DNA of 14,087 nt from CAYLNK01 sp964384675 (GTDB taxonomy: Bacteria > Acidobacteriota > Thermoanaerobaculia > UBA5066), in assembly GCA_964384675.1 (NCBI GenBank), contig CAYLNK010000162.1, positions 1 through 14,087 on the forward strand, written 5' to 3'. The notes below the pieces were generated by a model that was given only the letters and a program-made list of their open reading frames with translations, ran no database searches and was not told the origin of the DNA. Below, one piece after another: positions 1 through 5,662 of this stretch. The first letter of the stretch is position 1. Each line of letters opens with the position of its first letter. Position numbers and translations under genes: made by a program.

Positions 1-615
1 CACCGCGGCGGCCGCGAGCGCGCCGACGATGTAGATGCCGAGCTGCACCACCTCGATCCAGATGACCGCCTCCATCCCGCCCCAGAGCGTGAAGAGGATC
101 ATCACCAGGCCCATCACCAGGATCGCCGCGGCGGTCACCGCCCCGACCGGCGCGCCGGGCCGGAACGCGGTCCAGACGGCGGCAAGGACCACGGCGGTGA
201 GGAGGAGCCGGATGCCGTCGCCGATCGTCCGCATCACGATGAAGAGCGAGGCCGCCAGGCCCTTCACCTTCTGGCCGAAGCGCTCGGTCAGGAGCTGGTA
301 GACGGTGAGGAGCTCGCCCTTGAAATACGACGGGATGAAGAGGATCGAGATGACGACGCGACCCGCCAGGTAGCCGAGGACGAGCTGCAGGAACGTGAAG
401 TCGCCGCCCCGGGCGTAGGCGATGCCGGGGACGGAGATGAACGTGATGGTGGACGTCTCCGTCGCCACGATCGAGGCCGCGATCGCCCACCACGGCACGC
501 TCCGCCCGCCCAGGAAGTAGCGGGCCGTGGTCGCCTGCCGTCGCGAGAACCACGCGCCGGTGGCGACGACGGCCGCGAGGTAGCCGAAGACGATGACGAG
601 GTCGAGAGGGCCCAA
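1..615 (-). CDS. Sodium:solute symporter (SSS family), 3'-truncated by window edge
   Basis: This minus-strand frame runs open from 615 to base 1 and gives the first 205 residues of a membrane transporter. Hydrophobic segments lie near residues 4-22, 43-64, 76-97, 119-149, 160-179 and 184-205. The ATETSTITFISVPG stretch (about 51-64) resembles the conserved segment after the first core helix of SSS symporters. TLWGGMEAVIWIEVVQ (176-191) matches the family pattern GGxxAVxWTDxxQ, with Glu in place of the usual Asp. SSS proteins couple sodium entry to uptake of sugars, amino acids, carboxylates or vitamins; the substrate cannot be told from this half. I chose the TTG at 615, two bases after the lysA stop, because no in-frame ATG lies near and the residues after it look like a normal SSS N-terminus. 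The Shine-Dalgarno is weak, so translation is probably coupled to lysA. The missing C-terminal half should hold the rest of the transport core. Confidence 0.9.
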   Translation of the reverse strand, partial: MGPLDLVIVFGYLAAVVATGAWFSRRQATTARYFLGGRSVPWWAIAASIVATETSTITFISVPGIAYARGGDFTFLQLVLGYLAGRVVISILFIPSYFKGELLTVYQLLTERFGQKVKGLAASLFIVMRTIGDGIRLLLTAVVLAAVWTAFRPGAPVGAVTAAAILVMGLVMILFTLWGGMEAVIWIEVVQLGIYIVGALAAAAV

Positions 616-617
616 TG

Positions 618-2018
618 TCAGCGCTTTTTCGGAGCGGACTTCGTGGTCGGGACGGCTCCTGTGCCGCGGAAGAGGTCGTTCCAGCTGCCGCGCTTCCTGA
701 TGACGGTGGCCTTGTCCCCGTTCACCAGGACCTCGGCCGGCATCGGGCGCGCGTTGTACTCGCTCGCCATCGAGAAGCCGTACGCCCCGGCGTCCAGGAT
801 CACGGCCAGGTCTCCGGCCTCGGCCTTCGGCAGGAGCCGGTCGGCGGCCAGGATGTCTCCGGTCTCGCAGACGTCTCCCGCGATGTCGACCTTGCTCACG
901 TCGGCGGTGCGGCCCGCGATCCGCACGCGGTGGTACGCCTGGTACATCGCCGGACGCATCAGGGTGTTGAAGCCGGCGTCGACGTTCACGAACGTCTTCA
1001 CGGGCGTCTTCTTGACGGTGTTGACCCGGGTGAGGAGGAAGCCCGACTGCGCGACGAGGAAGCGGCCCGGCTCGAGCCAGAGCGTCGGCTCGTAGCCGAG
1101 CGCGGTCAGGCCGTCCTTCCAGATCGGCTCCAGCGCCTTGGCGAGGTCGTCGGCGCTCATCGCGGTCTCACCGTCCTTGTACGGGATCCCGAGGCCGCCC
1201 CCCAGGTCGACGAACTCCAGCTGGATGCCGAGCTTGGTCTTGAGCTCGAGGAGGAAGGCGAGCATCTTCTTGGCCGTCTCCTCGTACCCGGACGGCTCGG
1301 TGATCTGGGAGCCGATGTGGCAGTGGGCGCCGGCGATCGTCACGTGGGGCAGGGCCTTGGCCCGCTCGTAGGCGGCCAGGGCGAGGCCGTCCTCCAGGTG
1401 GAGGCCGAACTTCGACTCGGAGATCCCGGTGTTGATCTGGTGGATCGTGTGCGGGTCGACGCCGGGGTTGATGCGGAACGAGATCCGCGCCTTCTTCCCC
1501 ATGCGGGCCGCGGCCGCCTCCACCTGCTCGAGCTCGTCGCGCGAGTCGACGTTCAGGACGGCGCCCACCGAGAGGGCGAGCTCGATCTCGGACGGGCTCT
1601 TGGACGAGCTCGTGAACATGATGTCGGAGCCGGCCACGCCGGCGCGCTGCGCCGTCCGGATCTCGCCCTCGGAGACGACCTCCGCGCCGAACCCCTCCTT
1701 GTGGAGGAACGAGACGATCTCGAGGTTCGAGTTCGCCTTGACCGCGTAGAAGAGCCGGAGCTTCGGGAAGCGAGGTGTGAAGGCCGCCTTCAGCGCGCGG
1801 GCCTGTCCCTCGAGCGTGGTCCGGTCGTAGACGTAGAGCGGTGTGCCGTACTCCTTCGTCAGGCGGCGGAGCGCGTCGGCCACGCCGGGCTCGCCGGCCG
1901 CGTCGGCGCGCGTCTTCTCGAGGGCCTGATGGAGCGAGAGGGGCTGGGCGAAGGCCGGGAGGCTGGCGAGACACGAGACCAGGAGACCCGTCGCGAGACG
2001 GGGGAGCGTTCGGCGCAA
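618..2018 (-). CDS. lysA: Diaminopimelate decarboxylase with an N-terminal signal peptide
   Basis: A fold-type III PLP enzyme of 466 residues that would convert meso-diaminopimelate to L-lysine and CO2. Family landmarks are present: the PLP lysine in YAVKANSN (K94), HCHIGSQI (232-239), the glycine-rich GGGLGIPY (273-280), EPGRF (316-320), the CETGD active-site cysteine (C384) and the DAGAYGFSMASEYN block (409-422). The odd part is the N-terminus: basic residues R2, R3 and R7, a hydrophobic stretch to about residue 20, and AFA|Q at 24/25 as a signal peptidase I site. LVSC at 13-16 also fits a lipobox, but the hydrophobic core before it is short. The TTG at 2018 has a near-perfect GGAGGAGG Shine-Dalgarno about five bases upstream, so the leader is probably translated. 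An internal GTG at 1883 (residue 46) would give an ordinary cytoplasmic LysA but has a poor ribosome site. The tail after about residue 450 is basic. The loop TIHQINTGISESKFG (191-205) departs from the common HPYISTG version. It lies between the SGNH hydrolase and symporter genes. Confidence 0.93.
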   Translation of the reverse strand: MRRTLPRLATGLLVSCLASLPAFAQPLSLHQALEKTRADAAGEPGVADALRRLTKEYGTPLYVYDRTTLEGQARALKAAFTPRFPKLRLFYAVKANSNLEIVSFLHKEGFGAEVVSEGEIRTAQRAGVAGSDIMFTSSSKSPSEIELALSVGAVLNVDSRDELEQVEAAAARMGKKARISFRINPGVDPHTIHQINTGISESKFGLHLEDGLALAAYERAKALPHVTIAGAHCHIGSQITEPSGYEETAKKMLAFLLELKTKLGIQLEFVDLGGGLGIPYKDGETAMSADDLAKALEPIWKDGLTALGYEPTLWLEPGRFLVAQSGFLLTRVNTVKKTPVKTFVNVDAGFNTLMRPAMYQAYHRVRIAGRTADVSKVDIAGDVCETGDILAADRLLPKAEAGDLAVILDAGAYGFSMASEYNARPMPAEVLVNGDKATVIRKRGSWNDLFRGTGAVPTTKSAPKKR

Positions 2019-2035
2019 GGCGTCCTCCTCCCCCG

Positions 2036-2041
2036 ATCTTA
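2036..2041 (-). promoter_or_regulatory. Possible internal -10 element (TAAGAT) ahead of lysA
   Basis: TAAGAT reads on the minus strand in the 36-base gap between the SGNH hydrolase stop and the lysA start, 17 bases before the TTG and just ahead of the GGAGGAGG ribosome site. The same hexamer followed by CG(G/A)GGG stands before the lipoprotein gene at 3318. I see no convincing -35 box, and transcription from the upstream gene could be enough. Confidence 0.3.
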
Positions 2042-2054
2042 GTGGCTGGAGCTC

Positions 2055-3257
2055 CTAGGGGATCAGCTTCTCCTTCGCCAGCCAGGCCGCCGTGGCCCGC
2101 GCGACGACCTCGTACCCGTACGGTGTGTAGTGGCAGTGATCGTAGAAGAGCGTCTCCCGGGGATGCGCCTTCCGGTCGGCGCGGAGGGCCGGAATCAGGT
2201 CGAGGAAGGGCACGCCGACGCGCTCGCACATCGCTCGGGCCCACTGCTGGGGCCGGTCGTCCTGGTAGCGGCCCAGGACCTGGATGTGGACGGGGAACAG
2301 GACCACGGCGAAGCGCTGCTTCCGCGCGGCCGCCGCCGACGCGAACGGGACGAGGACGTTCTCGATGGTGGTCCAGGACGCCGGGTTCCAGCCGAGCCCG
2401 AAGTCCGCGTGGGCGTTGTAGATCTCGAAGTCGAAGGCGTCTTTCTCGTCCCACATGGCGCCGCTCTTGAGCTTCCGTCCGGCACGGAACCCCTCCCTCC
2501 ACTGGAGGTCGACCTCGCCGATCTTCCGCTCCTGGTAGAAGCGCTTCTGCAGCACCTGGACGTTGCTCGCGAGCCAGGTGAGGAAGCGGCTCCGGGACCA
2601 CGGCTCCGGCAGGCCCCGCGCGTAGAAGGCTCCGGCCGTTTGCGAGTCGTTCAGGTACATGCCGACGAGCACCAGGTCCGGGTCGACCTTGTCCTGCACC
2701 TCCTGGTACAGGTAGTACTCCTCCACGGTCCCGACCCCGGGAAGCCCGCCGTTCACGAACCGGACTTTCTTCATGCCTCCATCGGTCAGGGCTTCCAGCC
2801 GCGAGGTGAACGTCTCGGCGGTGTCGACGAAGTCCCCGAACGTGATCGAGTCGCCGACCACCAGGACGCGGCGCTCGTCCGGGCCCTTCGGGCCGAGCTC
2901 CGGGGCGCGCAGGCCGAGGGAGCTCGTCTCGATGACGACGTCCCGCCCGCTGAGGGCGTGGCCCTGGACCTCGGCGCGGGTGTTCGGCCGGAGGCGGATC
3001 CCGAACGCCCCGTCCCAGAGCAGGAGCTGGTCGATCTTCCCCTCCGGCTCCTTCGTCGTCTTGCTCTCGAACGTGCCTGCCGGCCGGACGGCCGTGTCCT
3101 TCATGCGGATCGACTGGGGCGCCCGGAGAAAGGCGCGCGCGCCGGCCTCGCACAAGAGGAGCGACACGATCCCGGACGCGGCCGCCAGGGCGATCCGGGC
3201 GATCGCCCGCACGGCGCGGCTCGAGGTCTTCACGAGAGGGGCCATGTTACAGGACAT
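2055..3257 (-). CDS. Membrane-anchored SGNH/GDSL-family hydrolase
   Basis: About 400 residues with a single N-terminal hydrophobic anchor (roughly residues 15-36 counting from the ATG at 3245) and a single SGNH hydrolase domain outside the membrane. Counting from that ATG, block I is LVVGDSITFG with nucleophile S133, the block II glycine lies in FVNGGLPGVGT (163-173), the block III Asn is in GMYLND (N199), and block V is the DHCH pair D369 and H372. SGNH enzymes are serine esterases or acylhydrolases acting on acetylated polysaccharides, lipids or peptidoglycan; the substrate is not readable here. The start is ambiguous: ATG at 3257 follows a weak G-rich ribosome site, and ATG at 3245 has none. 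The frame continues upstream to 3998, but that part antisenses the lipoprotein gene and has no family character. It is the likely first gene of a minus-strand operon with lysA and the symporter, and is divergent from the lipoprotein gene. Confidence 0.88.
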   Translation of the reverse strand: MSCNMAPLVKTSSRAVRAIARIALAAASGIVSLLLCEAGARAFLRAPQSIRMKDTAVRPAGTFESKTTKEPEGKIDQLLLWDGAFGIRLRPNTRAEVQGHALSGRDVVIETSSLGLRAPELGPKGPDERRVLVVGDSITFGDFVDTAETFTSRLEALTDGGMKKVRFVNGGLPGVGTVEEYYLYQEVQDKVDPDLVLVGMYLNDSQTAGAFYARGLPEPWSRSRFLTWLASNVQVLQKRFYQERKIGEVDLQWREGFRAGRKLKSGAMWDEKDAFDFEIYNAHADFGLGWNPASWTTIENVLVPFASAAAARKQRFAVVLFPVHIQVLGRYQDDRPQQWARAMCERVGVPFLDLIPALRADRKAHPRETLFYDHCHYTPYGYEVVARATAAWLAKEKLIP

Positions 3258-3302
3258 GCCGGACCGCCCCGGCGCGACGGTGCGAACGTCCCGGGCGTGC
3301 CG

Positions 3303-3308
3303 TAAGAT
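3303..3308 (+). promoter_or_regulatory. Candidate -10 element (TAAGAT) for the lipoprotein gene
   Basis: TAAGAT ends nine bases before the ATG at 3318, so transcription would begin at or within a few bases of the start codon. The spacer contains GAGGG close to the ATG, which could also act as a short-spaced ribosome site, so leaderless and Shine-Dalgarno readings are both open. No clear -35 box is visible. Confidence 0.35.
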
Positions 3309-3317
3309 CGAGGGACC

Positions 3318-3845
3318 ATGCGCGTTTCCAAGATCTTGTTTTCGATTCTCCTGATCGCCGTCTTCTCCGGGTGCGGCGGAAAGAAGAAGGAGGGCCCGAA
3401 GCCCGAGGCTCCGGCCAATGCGTCGGCCGAGCCCGCGGCGGCGGCCCCCGCGGGGCCGGCGGAAGCGCCCGGTGCGCCGCCGTCCGACCCGAACGCAGGA
3501 CCCTCGCTGGACAAGTTCCGGATGGGTCGGGACCAGGCCTCCGACGGGGCGGTCCTGACCGAGGTGGACCGCCTGATCCCGTCGGAGAAGCTCTTCGTGT
3601 CGTTCGTCATCCGGAACCCGGCGCCGCAGTCCGAGGTGAAGGTGACGTGGTCGAACCTGAAGACCGCGAAGGTCGTCGCCGAGGAGACCAAGGCCCTGCC
3701 CGCTTCCGGGCTGATCTGGTTCGAGGCCGCGGGCGCCGGGACGTGGGAGCGCGGCGGGTACCGGCTGGAGATCGCGCTCAGCTCTGCCGGCAAGCCGTCC
3801 GGGGCGATCGGACGGAAGGACTTCGAGCTCGTGGCGAAGAGATAG
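3318..3845 (+). CDS. Putative lipoprotein with Pro/Ala-rich linker and beta-sandwich-like domain
   Basis: A 175-residue exported protein that I cannot assign to a named family. Residues 1-18 form a typical lipoprotein leader (MRVSK then a hydrophobic run), ending in FSGC with the acylated cysteine at C19; Phe at -3 is slightly off the usual Leu/Val. Residues 20-65 are a low-complexity tether rich in Pro, Ala, Gly and Lys. Residues about 66-175 look like a compact beta domain. Its closing pattern, a WERGGYRLEI strand and then a KDFEL strand, recalls Ig-like domains that end in 'G.YrveiyldG...gsa.F.v'. I infer a lipidated protein holding a small recognition or scaffold domain away from the membrane. 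It starts 60 bases from the divergent SGNH hydrolase start and precedes the carboxypeptidase cluster by 79 bases that contain a hairpin, so it may be its own unit. Confidence 0.85.
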   Translation: MRVSKILFSILLIAVFSGCGGKKKEGPKPEAPANASAEPAAAAPAGPAEAPGAPPSDPNAGPSLDKFRMGRDQASDGAVLTEVDRLIPSEKLFVSFVIRNPAPQSEVKVTWSNLKTAKVVAEETKALPASGLIWFEAAGAGTWERGGYRLEIALSSAGKPSGAIGRKDFELVAKR

Positions 3846-3856
3846 GGCCGGCCGCT

Positions 3857-3899
3857 CCGGGCGGGACCGCCGGTTCGACCCGGATCGTCCCGAGCCCGG
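3857..3899 (+). terminator. Nested GC-rich hairpin after the lipoprotein gene (terminator candidate)
   Basis: Twelve bases after the lipoprotein stop, CCGGGC (3857-3862) and GGGAC (3863-3867) pair with GTCCC (3887-3891) and GCCCGG (3894-3899), with a two-base bulge. An inner CCGG/CCGG stem (3870-3873 with 3880-3883) sits in the loop. There is no T-tract, so it may be a Rho-independent-like terminator, a transcript stabiliser, or chance pairing in GC-rich DNA. Confidence 0.35.
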
Positions 3900-3924
3900 G
3901 CAGCGCCGCTGGTGAGGAGGCCCC

Positions 3925-4998
3925 TTGAACGCGACCAGACGCAGCTTCCTCGAGGAGGTCGGGGCCGCCTCGCTCCTTGCCGGCTTTCCGCTCGGCACGC
4001 AGAGGACCCTCGCTGCGCTCGCCGCTGGCGCGCCCCCGACCGTGCGCCCCCGCGCGCTCCGGAAGGGGGCGACCGTCGCGCTGGTCGCCCCGTCGAGCCC
4101 GGCCTCGGACCCGCAGTCGAACGAGGCAGCCCTCGAGGTGGTGCAGTCGTTCGGACTGGTGCCGAGGGCGATGGCGAATGCCCGGAAGGCGACGCACTAC
4201 CTGGCCGGCAGCGACGCCGAGCGCGCGGCCGACCTCAACGCCGCCTTCGCGGACCCCTCGGTGGACGCGGTCTGGTGTCTGCGTGGGGGCTATGGCTCCT
4301 CGCGCATCCTCCCGCTTCTCGACTACGAGTCGATCCGGCGCAACCCCAAGCCGCTCATCGGCTACAGCGACATCACGGCCCTCCTCAACTCCATCCATCG
4401 ACTGACCGGGCTCGTCACCTTCCACGGCCCGAACGCCAGCGAGAACCAGACGGAGTACACGGTCGCCGAGTTCCGGCGCGTGCTCTGGGAGCCGAAGGCC
4501 GCCGGGATCGTGGCCGCCCCGCCCCCCTTCGTGGCGGCGGAAGGGCGCACCGAGCGCGAGAACCGGCTGGTCCGCATCGCACCGGGCCGCGCCAGGGGCC
4601 CTCTCGTCGGGGGGAACATCAGCGTCTTCTCCACCCTGGTCGGGACCCCGTTCGAGCCGGAGCTGAAGGGGCGGATCCTCTTCCTCGAGGAGGTCGGGGA
4701 GGACCCGTACCGGATCGATCGCTGGCTGACCCAGTTCGTCCTGACCGGGAAGCTGGGCGGCTGCGCCGGCGTGGTCCTCGGGAAGTTCTCCGAGTGCGGC
4801 CCGAAGGACCCGAGCTTCGCGGGGACGTGGACGTGGCAGGAGGTCGCCGCGGACCGCTTCGGAAGGCTCGGCATCCCGGTCCTGGCGGGCCTCGTCTTCG
4901 GGCACGTGCCGAACAAGTCGACGCTGCCGGTGGGGATCCAGGCCGAGCTCGACGTGGAGGCGGGAACGCTGACGCTCCTCGAGCCGGCGGTGTCGTAG
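3925..4998 (+). CDS. S66-family LD-carboxypeptidase with Tat-type signal
   Basis: A 357-residue member of the S66 serine peptidases (LdcA/MccF family). LdcA cleaves the L,D bond to the terminal D-Ala of muropeptide tetrapeptides; MccF cleaves microcin C-type conjugates. The family triad is visible: nucleophile S148 in LIGYSDIT, glutamate in LFLEEVGE (E255) and histidine in FGHVPN (H327). The LRGGYGSSRILPLLDY block (119-134) is also characteristic. The N-terminus reads TRRSFLEE followed by an Ala/Leu-rich stretch to about residue 35, a twin-arginine export signal; the classic E. coli LdcA is cytoplasmic and lacks this. The start is TTG at 3925, with AGGAGG at 3915-3920 leaving a rather short four-base spacer. 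The gene ends two bases before the O-methyltransferase start, so the two are almost certainly co-transcribed. An exported enzyme fits peptidoglycan trimming or amino-acid recovery; a role against peptide antibiotics cannot be excluded. Confidence 0.9.
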   Translation: MNATRRSFLEEVGAASLLAGFPLGTQRTLAALAAGAPPTVRPRALRKGATVALVAPSSPASDPQSNEAALEVVQSFGLVPRAMANARKATHYLAGSDAERAADLNAAFADPSVDAVWCLRGGYGSSRILPLLDYESIRRNPKPLIGYSDITALLNSIHRLTGLVTFHGPNASENQTEYTVAEFRRVLWEPKAAGIVAAPPPFVAAEGRTERENRLVRIAPGRARGPLVGGNISVFSTLVGTPFEPELKGRILFLEEVGEDPYRIDRWLTQFVLTGKLGGCAGVVLGKFSECGPKDPSFAGTWTWQEVAADRFGRLGIPVLAGLVFGHVPNKSTLPVGIQAELDVEAGTLTLLEPAVS

Positions 4999-5000
4999 CC

Positions 5001-5657
5001 GTGGCCGACCCCGGCTCGCGCTCCGGCGCCTCGTACGCGACCCCCGGTCTCCTCGACTGGATCAACGAGGTCCACGCCCCGCACGACGAAGCCCTCCAGA
5101 AGGCCTTCGTGGCGCCGGCGCAGCACCGGATGCCGGCGATCCAGGTGAGCCCGTCCGACGGGCGCACGGTCGAGCTCCTGCTGATGATGGTGGGGGCGAA
5201 GAAGGTCGTCGAGATCGGGACGCTGGCCGGCTACTCGGCCATCCGGATCGCCCGGGCGCTCGGCGACGGAGGGCGCCTCTTCTCCATCGAGTTCGATCCG
5301 CTCCACGCCGCCGTCGCGCGGGAGAGCCTGGCCGCGGCGGGCTTGAAGAGGGGCCGGGTCACGGTCCTGGTGGGCGCCGGCGTCGACGTGCTCCCGAGGC
5401 TCGAGGCGGAAGGGCCCTTCGACGCGGTCTTCGTGGATGCCGACAAGATCAGCTACGACGTCTACGGCCGCTGGGCCGCGCGCCACCTGCGCCGGGGCGG
5501 GCTCCTGATCGGAGACAACGCGTACCTCTTCGGCCGGCTCCTCGAGGAGACGCCGGAGGCGGCGGCGATGCGGCGCTTCCACCTCGAGGCGCGCGAGAGC
5601 TTCCACACCGTCTGCATCCCGACCCCCGACGGGCTCCTCCTGGGCCTGAAGCGGTAG
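5001..5657 (+). CDS. Class I SAM-dependent O-methyltransferase (CCoAOMT-like, family 3)
   Basis: A 218-residue cytoplasmic methyltransferase of the caffeoyl-CoA/catechol type. The SAM-binding motif I is VVEIGTLAGYSAIRIA (69-84), the acidic strand-2 residue is in SIEFDP (95-100), the metal/catalytic region is FDAVFVDADK (140-149), and GGLLIGDN (166-173) supplies the later metal ligands. The length is usual for the bacterial family, which methylates hydroxyls on small aromatic or metabolite substrates in a divalent-metal-dependent way; the true substrate is unknown. The frame is open well upstream, but that part overlaps the carboxypeptidase in another frame. GTG at 5001, two bases after that stop, gives a normal N-terminus. 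The ribosome site is weak, which suits translational coupling. It sits between the LD-carboxypeptidase and the diguanylate cyclase, an unusual trio with no known joint pathway. Confidence 0.92.
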   Translation: MADPGSRSGASYATPGLLDWINEVHAPHDEALQKAFVAPAQHRMPAIQVSPSDGRTVELLLMMVGAKKVVEIGTLAGYSAIRIARALGDGGRLFSIEFDPLHAAVARESLAAAGLKRGRVTVLVGAGVDVLPRLEAEGPFDAVFVDADKISYDVYGRWAARHLRRGGLLIGDNAYLFGRLLEETPEAAAMRRFHLEARESFHTVCIPTPDGLLLGLKR

Positions 5658-5662
5658 CGGCG

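Noticed and set aside
35..301. 88-residue plus-strand frame at the left edge
   Set aside because: It lies opposite the sodium symporter gene and is an Arg/Thr/Ala-rich shadow.
615..2042. 475-residue plus-strand open frame opposite lysA
   Set aside because: It mirrors the lysA codons on the other strand, is made mostly of Arg, Gly, Leu, Val and Glu, and shows no domain; the minus strand encodes a full PLP enzyme here.
3258..3998. Upstream extension of the SGNH hydrolase frame to 647 residues
   Set aside because: It runs antisense through the lipoprotein gene and lacks family character; starts at 3257 or 3245 give a normal signal anchor.
3912..5000. Upstream extension of the O-methyltransferase into a 581-residue fusion
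   Set aside because: This part is an out-of-frame reading of the LD-carboxypeptidase gene, rich in Arg and Gly, with no domain of its own.
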